In this document: positions 14,804 to 22,757 of the stretch, one piece after another
Position numbering within the stretch: position 1 is the first letter of the stretch
Layout of the letters: the number at the start of each line of letters is the position of its first letter
Assembly: GCA_026387795.1 (NCBI GenBank)
Contig: JAPLLA010000062.1
Location: 1 to 33,013 of the forward strand
Direction of reading: 5' to 3'
DNA from: Candidatus Saganbacteria bacterium
Lineage (GTDB): Bacteria; Margulisbacteria; WOR-1; JAPLLA01
DNA length: 33,013 nucleotides
The notes under the pieces: generated by a model
Seen by the model: the letters and a program-made list of their open reading frames with translations, nothing else
Database searches by the model: none
What the model was told of the DNA's origin: nothing
Program-made: the position numbers and the translations under genes

Positions 14804-16198
14804 TTATTCCTCACCTAAAAAACCTATTAATTCAACTTCTTTTTCAGCATAGCGGTTGTGAAAACCCCTCCAAATCCCTATTCCCAAAGGAGTCATAACA
14901 AATAAAATAACAAAAAAATAAGCCGCTGCTATCTTTAATATTCCCAAATTTCTAGCAAAACCAATAATCACGAAAGCAATAATCCCTGCCGTCAACATGT
15001 AGACCCATACAAAAGGCTCTTGTTTATGCGCCCTAAAATAATGTGCTTGCGCATTAAAAAGCTGGATCAACAAAAATGCTAACAAGAAGAAAAAAGTCGG
15101 CCAAGGAGAAAGCAACCTGCTGCTAAAAGAATAGTGAAAATAATATAACAAATAAATCGCGCTTAACAAAACCGCTCCCCCCATAACCGCCACCCCCAAA
15201 GAAAGCCTTAAAGCATGAAAATAGAGCCGGTCTAATTCCTTATACTCTTTTTTTGCGACTAAAATCCCAAATTGCGCAACACGCGTAGCAAACCACATGT
15301 TAGAGATTACTACCAAAGCATTGATAATATTTAAGGTCATGCCCGCCTGCCCGGCAATAATACTTCCCTGATACCGAAAAACAACCGGAACTAAAAAAGA
15401 AGAAAGAAAAAAACCGCTTAAACCGCTTAAAGCGATCTTCCACTGCATAGGCCAGATTTCTTTCCACCAACTAATATGCGCCTGGGCAGTAGATCTCAAT
15501 ATGCTCAAAAAAAACTGTCGATAACCAAATAAGACAAAAATCACTGACCACAAAAACAGCATCAAACTCGCTCCAACCAAAGACCATAATCCAAAACCTA
15601 GAACAATCAATATCCATACTGCCAAAGACTGAAGCAGCCCTTGTATAAAACGGAAAAAATAAACCTGATAAATCTGGTTACATCCCTCCAACACAGAAAA
15701 GATTGGCCCTACCGCTAAATTCAGGGCAGTAAAAAAACACAAGCCAATCCATGGCCAAAACCAAGAGACACCAACCGCTTTTACTGAGGAGAAAAACAGA
15801 TATCCACTAATATTTAAGAATAAAAAAAGCAACATACCGGCAAAAGCAAACCATAATAAAGATTTAAGTAGAATGTTTTTTAAGCGCGCCTTGGCTACCG
15901 GATCGCCAATTACTTCTGCTTGGTCCTCATTTAAACTTAATTTTGCCCATTCATGGCTTGCAAATAAAATGATTACTACTGACAGTCCAAGCTCAATAAA
16001 AACCTGCAAACCCAATAAACTGGCAAAAGTATAATAATACCCCTGCAATTCAGGGGAAAAATAAAAAATTATCAAAGAAATCGTTACAATTCCCGCAACC
16101 GCCGCCCACACCTTAGACAAAACCGCCCAAAAAACCGCCTTGTTAACGCCCATTAACCGCAAAAAGCTCATTAAGTTTGCTTGCACCTTTTTTATCAA
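14804..16198 (-). CDS. Wzx-like polysaccharide flippase
   Basis: This 464-aa polytopic inner-membrane protein has about 12 hydrophobic helices with short charged loops, matching the oligosaccharide flippase (MATE/MOP) superfamily in size and topology. It probably moves undecaprenyl-linked repeat units to the periplasmic face. No single diagnostic motif is visible, so the call rests on length, topology and the surrounding glycosyltransferases and Wzy. The start is TTG 16198 (TTG ATA AAA AAG GTG), overlapping the previous stop TGA. This start region is part of a 53-bp sequence repeated at 17865-17917. Confidence 0.8.
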   Translation of the reverse strand: MIKKVQANLMSFLRLMGVNKAVFWAVLSKVWAAVAGIVTISLIIFYFSPELQGYYYTFASLLGLQVFIELGLSVVIILFASHEWAKLSLNEDQAEVIGDPVAKARLKNILLKSLLWFAFAGMLLFLFLNISGYLFFSSVKAVGVSWFWPWIGLCFFTALNLAVGPIFSVLEGCNQIYQVYFFRFIQGLLQSLAVWILIVLGFGLWSLVGASLMLFLWSVIFVLFGYRQFFLSILRSTAQAHISWWKEIWPMQWKIALSGLSGFFLSSFLVPVVFRYQGSIIAGQAGMTLNIINALVVISNMWFATRVAQFGILVAKKEYKELDRLYFHALRLSLGVAVMGGAVLLSAIYLLYYFHYSFSSRLLSPWPTFFFLLAFLLIQLFNAQAHYFRAHKQEPFVWVYMLTAGIIAFVIIGFARNLGILKIAAAYFFVILFVMTPLGIGIWRGFHNRYAEKEVELIGFLGEE

Positions 16199-16236
16199 CG
16201 TTTCAGCCTCTCAAAAAAATCATCAAAAATAAAATC
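16184..16236 (-). repeat. 53-bp perfect repeat, copy at the flippase junction
   Basis: These 53 bases are identical to 17865-17917. They encode the last residues (IFDDFFERLKR) of the second unknown glycosyltransferase, its stop codon and the first five codons of the flippase gene. The copy at 17865-17917 carries the same sense but has no flippase after it, so this looks like the edge of a tandem duplication. Confidence 0.9.
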
Positions 16237-17844
16237 AATGTCCGCGAATCGCCATTCATTTGCCTTTTTCACAATCTCATCAGCAAAAATCACACTCGTT
16301 CCTGCAAAATACGTAGAAAAGAAATGATCGGCTCCTATGCCATATTTTTCCTGAAATAATTTACTGGTTGTATTGATCATTTCCATACGTTTCTTCTGGT
16401 CTTGTTTTGCTATTGAAATCGTATCTCCACTGACAAAATGAACAATCGGCGCATTATTGGTCCAAAGATTCCATCTGTGATTCTTTAATCCATCATATTG
16501 AAGCTCTAGATCCATTCCAACACTCATGTTTGGATCGAATTTTCCGATGTTTTGCCACGTTTGCATAAGAAACGACGCCACTGGCGAGAATCTGCCGGTC
16601 ATTGTCCGTAATTTAGTGGAATTGTTATTCCAAGGGTCTAAAGTAAAACCAAAATTTTCATATCCATTTTTTATCTGAAGGTTTTGGACATAATCCGCTA
16701 AAACAGGAATGTCTTTTATAGTAAGAAGGATATCTACCAATTCATCGTATTTGCAATCCACAAACAACTTATAAAGTGCGGCATCAACATTGCTTTTGCA
16801 TTGCAAATAACCAAGGTTGAGAATGCCCACTTTATTCTGATCATACACTCTTTCCCAAATATGGTTAAAATGACCGAACCAATTCTTCGGCCAAAGAACA
16901 TCGCTGTGAGAATAAACAACGATATCGGTATCCTTGTCAAATTGTTCAATTCCAAGATTGGCCGCCCCACTTTCCCCCACCCAAACGGCACTCTTGACAT
17001 ATTTAACCAACATTTGCCTGCAAAAATCCTCGCAATTTCTTCCCTTGTGATATCCATCCTCAACTACCACAATCTCCCCCGGAAAACCACTGTTTTTCAA
17101 GCTCGTCAATGAACTTCGGAATACCTCGGAATCAAACATGGAAAGCATTACTACTCCATATTTCAACTTGGTCTGCTTTGGGATTGTTAAAGGCGCTTTG
17201 GTGGATTCTTTCTGTTTATCAATTTCTTCTTTTGAAGAAAAAATTTCGCTGGCAGCACCCGTATCGCCTATCTCCTTCAACAAAAATGAAAGCCATTGCC
17301 GCGTTTGATCTACAGGCAAACCAGAGTTAAACCTTTGGATCAACAATTCAACAGCTATCCCATAACTCCCGAATACCCTGAGAAGTATACATGTTCTGAT
17401 CAAAGAAACTTCCCTATCAGTATCTGTCACGAATCCTTTAACCTCCGAAGATGCAGTTATGCCGTAACGTATTCTCCAATAGCCAATCCTGAAAACATTG
17501 TAAACATCCCTTAAAATACTAAAGGAATACACTCTTTTTGCTGAATTGCCCCATGAAGGCTTTCTTTGTTTGAATCTGAACATCCTACGCAAAAATAGGA
17601 TTATTCGAAGCAATATCACGACAGAGGGAAAAATCAATATCCTCACTAAAATATTAAATTTCGAACGTGAACCACTGCCCCTTCCGTAAAAAACCCAGAC
17701 AATGCCGGAAAACAATCCATGCAGGAATCCCAGATCAGCAACCGTAACAGGCTGCGGTAAAACAGCCAGTTCCCTTATGCGGCTGCATAACAGAAGCCTT
17801 GATAAATAGCTTTCTATTTTTTGCATTATTAGATCGTTCCCCAA
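16195..17844 (-). CDS. Unrecognised membrane-anchored glycosyltransferase, twin 2
   Basis: I do not recognise this 549-aa protein as a whole. The N-terminus has RLLLCSRIRELA, then hydrophobic segments near 40-55 and 65-85, a basic stretch (RRMFRFKQRK), and a helical region near 150-210 that could be TPR-like (RTCILLRVFGSYGIAVELLI). From about 245 a GT-A-like domain follows: YGVVMLSMFDSEVFRSSL, EIVVVEDG, and YSHSDVLWPKNW as the DxD-like site. Near the end, MSVGMDLELQYDGLKNHRWN resembles a GT acceptor-side acidic block. Start is TTG 17844 or ATG 17826. It is the twin of the gene at 17876-19516, and a glycan-assembly role follows from context. Confidence 0.72.
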   Translation of the reverse strand: MGNDLIMQKIESYLSRLLLCSRIRELAVLPQPVTVADLGFLHGLFSGIVWVFYGRGSGSRSKFNILVRILIFPSVVILLRIILFLRRMFRFKQRKPSWGNSAKRVYSFSILRDVYNVFRIGYWRIRYGITASSEVKGFVTDTDREVSLIRTCILLRVFGSYGIAVELLIQRFNSGLPVDQTRQWLSFLLKEIGDTGAASEIFSSKEEIDKQKESTKAPLTIPKQTKLKYGVVMLSMFDSEVFRSSLTSLKNSGFPGEIVVVEDGYHKGRNCEDFCRQMLVKYVKSAVWVGESGAANLGIEQFDKDTDIVVYSHSDVLWPKNWFGHFNHIWERVYDQNKVGILNLGYLQCKSNVDAALYKLFVDCKYDELVDILLTIKDIPVLADYVQNLQIKNGYENFGFTLDPWNNNSTKLRTMTGRFSPVASFLMQTWQNIGKFDPNMSVGMDLELQYDGLKNHRWNLWTNNAPIVHFVSGDTISIAKQDQKKRMEMINTTSKLFQEKYGIGADHFFSTYFAGTSVIFADEIVKKANEWRFADIDFIFDDFFERLKR

Positions 17845-17864
17845 AAAAACACCTGCTTTCCAAA

Positions 17865-17917
17865 CACCTTTTTTATCAACGTTTCAGCCTCTCAAAAAAA
17901 TCATCAAAAATAAAATC
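17865..17917 (-). repeat. 53-bp perfect repeat, copy between the glycosyltransferase twins
   Basis: This sequence is identical to 16184-16236. It covers the C-terminal codons and stop of the first twin and then TTGATAAAAAAGGTG, a stranded copy of the flippase start that runs only about 16 codons to a stop in the gap before the second twin. It marks a past tandem duplication of the glycosyltransferase gene, or later gene conversion between the twins. Confidence 0.88.
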
Positions 17918-19516
17918 GACATCCTTGAACCTCATTTCATTGGCAGCTTTTACTATTTCATCAAAATATATCACGCTGGTTTCACCAAAATAAGAGGACA
18001 GAAACTGCTCGATCCCAAATCCATATTTCTTCTGGAAAAGCTCATAGGTTTTTAATACACTCTTCATAAATTTCTCATTGTCAGAGGCACTCAACATTGT
18101 AGTATCAACGCTTAAAAAATGTACTAGAGGTCTGTTATTTAACCATAAGTTCAACTGATGTTTCTTCATGTCATGATACTGAAGCTCCAGATCCATAGCT
18201 ACGCTCATGTCGGGGTCAAACCCCCCAATATCACACCAGGCTTTCATTGGGAACGAAGCCCCTACCGAAAACCTCCCCATCTGTATCTTTAACCTTGTAA
18301 AATCATAATTCCACGAATCTATTGCCAGCCCGAACATTTGGCCTCTGTTCTTTATTTGGATATCCAGTATCTTTTCCGCCTGTCCCGGAACATCTTTCAT
18401 GGTTGAAAGCACCCAGGTCAGATCTTCGTATTTGCCACTAATGAATAGATCGTAAAGCGATGCATCCAGGTTGCTCTTGCACTGCAAATACCCAAAATTT
18501 ATCCTCCCCACCCTACCCGATGCATACACTTGCTCCCACGCAAGATCAAGGTCCGCATGCCAGTTTGGAGGCCACAAAACATCGCTATGAGTATATATAA
18601 TTATGTCTGTATCAATGGGTAACTGTTTTATTCCTAGGTTAGCAACTCCGGATGATCCGGTCCAAATCGGATTCTTGACGTATTTTACAGGCAGATCTTT
18701 GCAGAATCCTTCGCAGAGCCTCTCCTTAACATGACCGTCCTCCACCACAACGATCTCCCCGCTGAAATCGCTGTTTATCACGCTCAAAATAGAACTCCTA
18801 AATATTTCCGAATCAAACATAGTCGGCATTACTAGGCCATATTTTAATTTTGTTTTCTTCTTCTCAGGTTTTGTGTCACTCATAGGTTCAGGTGCATAGA
18901 TACTGGCGGCAGTATCTGGATCCCCCGCTTCCATCAAAAAGAAGAAAAGCCATTTCAGGGTTTGTGGCCCCGCACTACCAGAACAATATCTTTTGATCAA
19001 CAACTCAGCGCTTGTCCCAAAATCCCCCATTATTCTAAGCAGGACCGCCGTCCGAATAAGAGGCACATCTTTGTCCATATGTTTGACATAATGTGAGATT
19101 CCCAATGAGGAGGTTAAGCCATAATGCACTCTCCGATAAAATATCCGCAGAATGCCATCAATGTCCCTTTTAATACTAAAGGAATACTTTAATTTTGAAG
19201 TACTGGCATTGGATCTGTTTTTCTTTCTGAACCTAAAAGGAATCGAAAACAATAGAAGTATTCTCATGAATACCAAGGCCAGAAGGTATAGTATGATTCT
19301 TTTGACAAATCTGATAGAATTAAATCTCGAGGTAATGCACTCTACACCATAAAAGAACCAAACAAATACAGAAAATAAGCCATACAACAAACCCAAGTCA
19401 GCCAAAGTAACTGGTCTTCGATAAATTGCAAGCTCCCTTACCCGATTGCATAAAAGCAATCTATCTAGAGCTTTTTCAGTAGAAGGGTTATCGTCTCTTT
19501 TCATTTTTTTATCCAA
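17876..19516 (-). CDS. Unrecognised membrane-anchored glycosyltransferase, twin 1
   Basis: This 546-aa protein has the same architecture as its downstream twin: RLLLCNRVRELAIYRRPVTL at the N-terminus, hydrophobic segments near 43-58 and 73-93, a helical middle region (RTAVLLRIMGDFGTSAELLI), then a GT-A-like domain with YGLVMPTMFDSEIFRSSI, EIVVVEDG, YTHSDVLWPPNW and MSVAMDLELQYHDMKKHQLN. The twins align along their whole length with several runs of ten or more matching residues, ending in DFIFDDFFERLKR. The C-terminal fold suggests nucleotide-sugar binding; the N-terminal 230 residues match nothing I know. Start is TTG 19516 or ATG 19504. Confidence 0.72.
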   Translation of the reverse strand: MDKKMKRDDNPSTEKALDRLLLCNRVRELAIYRRPVTLADLGLLYGLFSVFVWFFYGVECITSRFNSIRFVKRIILYLLALVFMRILLLFSIPFRFRKKNRSNASTSKLKYSFSIKRDIDGILRIFYRRVHYGLTSSLGISHYVKHMDKDVPLIRTAVLLRIMGDFGTSAELLIKRYCSGSAGPQTLKWLFFFLMEAGDPDTAASIYAPEPMSDTKPEKKKTKLKYGLVMPTMFDSEIFRSSILSVINSDFSGEIVVVEDGHVKERLCEGFCKDLPVKYVKNPIWTGSSGVANLGIKQLPIDTDIIIYTHSDVLWPPNWHADLDLAWEQVYASGRVGRINFGYLQCKSNLDASLYDLFISGKYEDLTWVLSTMKDVPGQAEKILDIQIKNRGQMFGLAIDSWNYDFTRLKIQMGRFSVGASFPMKAWCDIGGFDPDMSVAMDLELQYHDMKKHQLNLWLNNRPLVHFLSVDTTMLSASDNEKFMKSVLKTYELFQKKYGFGIEQFLSSYFGETSVIYFDEIVKAANEMRFKDVDFIFDDFFERLKR

Positions 19517-19554
19517 TCTTTTCCCGTCTTTCCTTCTTGCTCATAATATTTAAA

Positions 19555-20949
19555 TTAATAAACAATGTTTTCCTCACCATTAGACCGAATACCTGTTAAT
19601 TTTCCTTTAAGACCTTCGAGCTTTAAAGTATTTGCTATTAAAAATTCCGGGCTCGAATGTTCCAATAACCATGTCATCAAATAAAACGCCTCTTTGGGTA
19701 TTGGTTTCATACTATTGGCACATCGCAACAATAAATCCCAAACTAATTTTTCATCATAACAAAGACGTACAATGTCCATCGCTGCAAGCAGCTTTTTCCT
19801 ATCCATTCCCCCAGATGAAATACACTTGCAATATTTCTGAGCTAATATTTCTTTCTCATATTTTGGTTTAACCAATGGTTTTTCAGCTATAATTTCCGCA
19901 AAAAAACGACTAGACTGCAGTTTTATAAATGGCGTTTCAATGTCTTGGTGTAAAATCACCCAATCTTGTGTAAGACGAGGGCTCCAACTATTTGATCCCT
20001 CCGCCATATATGCAAGAGGTTGAGCAAAATAATTCAAAGAATAAAAATAATGGACATCCTGATTTTTAAGCCATTCCATCCAAAAATCAATCCATTCTTC
20101 TGTCATTTCTTGCATAGATCCAGTATTAACAACCAAGTCTAAATGCAAGTTGGAAATAGCTTTTACGTAATTTATGGGACATAAAACAATAGAATGTTCA
20201 GGTAAACCCGAAAAATCTATTGGCTTAGAATCGGCTATATATACAAAATTAAAATTAGGAAAATTAACGCGCAAAAAAACTTCCGCAAAAAACAAGCATT
20301 CGGGAAAGTCAATCAGAACACATCTTTTGGGAACACAAACCGGATTTTGCAGCCACAATCTTATTGCCCCACCATAACCTGGCCCTATTTCACATATGGT
20401 TTCCACCTTTTTAATATGGCTCAAACATTTAAGTATCTGTCTTAAATGGAAAAAAAAGATATTACTAACCAAACGTTTCTTATGCATACAAAGAGTTTCT
20501 GGGAGCGAATAAGGAGATTCCTGCATCTTATCTATTATCCCAGTAAAAAGCGGAAATTCTTTTTTTAGTGCCTTTTCGTACAAAGGATATCTATGTAACT
20601 CCCTAAAGACCGGTTGCCGATGATCGAAATCTACACAACCTTGAGCAAAAGATATAACTTCTTTAGTTGTCTTAAATTGGTTAATATTATTACGGATTTT
20701 TTTTAAATATGTTTCCCACCTCTCACTCGCCTCCTCCGAAAAAGCTTTCCGAACCGCATCTAAATGCCTCTTCGCTTGCTCTATAATTTCACTATCCAGA
20801 TCTAGTGACAACAAAACATCTTTTCCACGCACAAACCTATTTTGCAAAAGTGCTTCAACAAAAAAATAAGGCCAATTAAACCACCCTAAAATTCTAAACA
20901 GCTTATTAACGATCTCGTGTTTTCTAAGAAAAAAAACACCCTTACGCAT
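19555..20949 (-). CDS. Putative sugar O-methyltransferase
   Basis: This 464-aa protein resembles the 'putative sugar O-methyltransferase' family of capsule and O-antigen loci (TIGR04371-like; assignment from memory). The SAM-binding motif ETICEIGPGYGGAIRLWL lies near 190-207, followed by CVLIDFPECLFFAEVFL and the family's VVNTGSMQEM. An N-terminal helical region of about 150 residues precedes the fold. The ATG at 20949 has AAAGGAAGGGG upstream. The 75-bp AT-rich gap before it (20950-21024) contains TATATTATATAA but no matching -35 box, so I do not call a promoter. It probably O-methylates a terminal or internal sugar. Confidence 0.75.
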   Translation of the reverse strand: MRKGVFFLRKHEIVNKLFRILGWFNWPYFFVEALLQNRFVRGKDVLLSLDLDSEIIEQAKRHLDAVRKAFSEEASERWETYLKKIRNNINQFKTTKEVISFAQGCVDFDHRQPVFRELHRYPLYEKALKKEFPLFTGIIDKMQESPYSLPETLCMHKKRLVSNIFFFHLRQILKCLSHIKKVETICEIGPGYGGAIRLWLQNPVCVPKRCVLIDFPECLFFAEVFLRVNFPNFNFVYIADSKPIDFSGLPEHSIVLCPINYVKAISNLHLDLVVNTGSMQEMTEEWIDFWMEWLKNQDVHYFYSLNYFAQPLAYMAEGSNSWSPRLTQDWVILHQDIETPFIKLQSSRFFAEIIAEKPLVKPKYEKEILAQKYCKCISSGGMDRKKLLAAMDIVRLCYDEKLVWDLLLRCANSMKPIPKEAFYLMTWLLEHSSPEFLIANTLKLEGLKGKLTGIRSNGEENIVY

Positions 20950-21024
20950 AAAAACTTGCCCCTTCCTTTAACTGCTAACCGTTATATAATATAAAATAAA
21001 GAATAAACACATATTCCGCTTACA

Positions 21025-22062
21025 CTAAAACCCTATAATCGCTCTTCCAGCCCTGCCTGATTCCAAAGCATTAAAAGCCTCATTAATCTGGCCAAGAGAA
21101 AAATGATGTGTTAACATCTTTTCTAGTTTTAATTTGCCAGAGAGATATAATTCCACGTACTTTGGAATATCTATATCTGGATTGGTCTCCCCTCCCCAAC
21201 TCCCCACAATTTGTTTTCCACAAATAAGAGCAAAAGGATCAATCTCAATTTTTTGTCCTGAAGGAAGATTCCCAATTAGGATAGTTTTCCCCCCACCCAC
21301 ACGAACAACTTCAAACGCTTGCTCCATTGTGCCTTTAAGCCCTGCCGACTCAATAGCATAATCAACCCCTTTATCATTAGTTAACTGTTTAATAGCTTTA
21401 ACCACATCCATACTAGCGACATTAATAAGATGCGTAGCGCCTAATTGTTTCGCTTGTTCTAATTTTGCTTCTGAAACATCAATTGCAATAATGATTGATG
21501 CGCCGCAAATAGCCGCAGCGTGTATGGCACTAAGCCCTATTCCCCCCACCCCAAAAACCGCAATTGATTCTCCCTGTTTAAGTTTTGCATTATTAAAAAC
21601 CGCTCCCATACCAGTCGCTACCGCACAACCGAACAAAGCGGCGAGATCCAGAGGCATCTCCTTCCTAATTGGGGTAACCCTATTTTCAGCCGTAACAGTA
21701 TATTCGTTAAAAGTGCTAAGCTGACCGGAATTAATCCTCTTATCCCCAGAATAATAAACCGGAGCAGATGCATTTATCCCAGAACCTTTAATCCAAGATA
21801 AAACAACGTGATCGCCATTTTTTACTTTTGTAACCCCTGGACCAATTGCTTCTACAACTCCTGCGCCTTCATGCCCCAAAGTATGCGGCAAATATTTATC
21901 CGGCCCCTTTTTCCCTTTTATTTCGTTCAACTGAGAGTGGCAAACCCCGCTGGCAGAAATCTTTACCAAAACCTGGCCTTCTAAAAGGTCCGGCACTGCA
22001 AGCTCTTCAATTCTTAACGGTTGATTTAATACATATAATATCGCTGCTTTCATTTTATCCAT
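21025..22062 (-). CDS. Zinc-dependent alcohol dehydrogenase (MDR family) lacking the structural-zinc loop
   Basis: This medium-chain dehydrogenase oxidises or reduces an alcohol/aldehyde with NAD(P). I start at ATG 22062 (345 aa), which has AGGAAGG upstream; 12 more residues are open to 22098. Catalytic-zinc ligands are visible: C41 in SGVCHSQ, H64-E65 in LGHEGAG, and C146 in LFGCAVATGMGAV. The cofactor motif is GVGGIG (171-176). The four-cysteine structural-zinc lobe normal in class I/III enzymes (about residues 90-115) is replaced by a cysteine-free stretch. The substrate is unknown; the ThDP-enzyme neighbours suggest an aldehyde, ketol or keto-sugar. Confidence 0.87.
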   Translation of the reverse strand: MDKMKAAILYVLNQPLRIEELAVPDLLEGQVLVKISASGVCHSQLNEIKGKKGPDKYLPHTLGHEGAGVVEAIGPGVTKVKNGDHVVLSWIKGSGINASAPVYYSGDKRINSGQLSTFNEYTVTAENRVTPIRKEMPLDLAALFGCAVATGMGAVFNNAKLKQGESIAVFGVGGIGLSAIHAAAICGASIIIAIDVSEAKLEQAKQLGATHLINVASMDVVKAIKQLTNDKGVDYAIESAGLKGTMEQAFEVVRVGGGKTILIGNLPSGQKIEIDPFALICGKQIVGSWGGETNPDIDIPKYVELYLSGKLKLEKMLTHHFSLGQINEAFNALESGRAGRAIIGF

Positions 22063-22076
22063 AACAATTTTCCTTC

Positions 22077-22733
22077 CTAATCCGCAATAAACCACCAAAA
22101 ATCACCAGTATATCCAACTTCGGCAAAAAGCTTATACCAATCATCCACATGCATCATAGTTTCAGCAGTAAGCACCCATTTAAAGAGATTTTCCTTCTCC
22201 TGGTCATTATGCCAAGCATCTACCGTAATATAGCTATGCCCTTTTGAAACACGTTCTATTTCACGCAAAGCTTTTTTTAATCTCTCCGGAGAAAGATTGT
22301 GGATCGAATTGATCGAGACCACCAAGTCAAAGCTTTTATCCGGATAAGGGAGCTTTTCTGCGCTCCCTACAGTAAGAAAAGGTTTTACCGAAGGCATGGC
22401 ATTTTCAATTGCATATTCGCTTATATCCAGACCAGCAATCGTAGCGTTGGGCATTAATTCCTTAAAATCGTGCAACATAAATCCCTTGCCGCAACCAACA
22501 TCTAAGATCACAGCATTTTCCGGAAGATGATAATATTTTTTCATCCTGGCTACTACAGATTTCCACCGTCCGTCATACTTATAGCCCCCATAGCCGCATT
22601 TGCGGTCCCCGTCAAAAAAATCTTTTCCGAACAGCTTAGCTATCCGGATAACCTCAGGAGTCTTTTCTGCCATCCGCTTGTCATAATCACGCTTTATTTT
22701 TGGATAGGTCCCTAATAAATTAACTTCAGCCAC
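22077..22733 (-). CDS. SAM-dependent class I methyltransferase
   Basis: This 218-aa protein has a class I SAM fold: AVILDVGCGKGFMLHDF (motif I, about 74-90), IAGLDISEYAIENA (motif II), KSFDLVVSINSIHNL and a late aromatic-rich end (DFWWFIAD). An N-terminal block with GYGGYKYDGRW precedes the fold and may help bind substrate. GTG at 22733 is chosen because GGGAGG lies close upstream. It sits between the ThDP enzyme (24-bp gap) and the alcohol dehydrogenase (14-bp gap), so it may act on the same sugar or small precursor. Confidence 0.85.
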   Translation of the reverse strand: MAEVNLLGTYPKIKRDYDKRMAEKTPEVIRIAKLFGKDFFDGDRKCGYGGYKYDGRWKSVVARMKKYYHLPENAVILDVGCGKGFMLHDFKELMPNATIAGLDISEYAIENAMPSVKPFLTVGSAEKLPYPDKSFDLVVSINSIHNLSPERLKKALREIERVSKGHSYITVDAWHNDQEKENLFKWVLTAETMMHVDDWYKLFAEVGYTGDFWWFIAD

Positions 22734-22757
22734 TTTTTCCTCCCTCTTTTTCCCGTA

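Noticed and set aside
20950-21024. AT-rich gap with TATATTATATAA as a promoter for the sugar O-methyltransferase gene.
   Set aside because: No -35 box at suitable spacing; low-complexity AT sequence of this kind is expected by chance in this genome.
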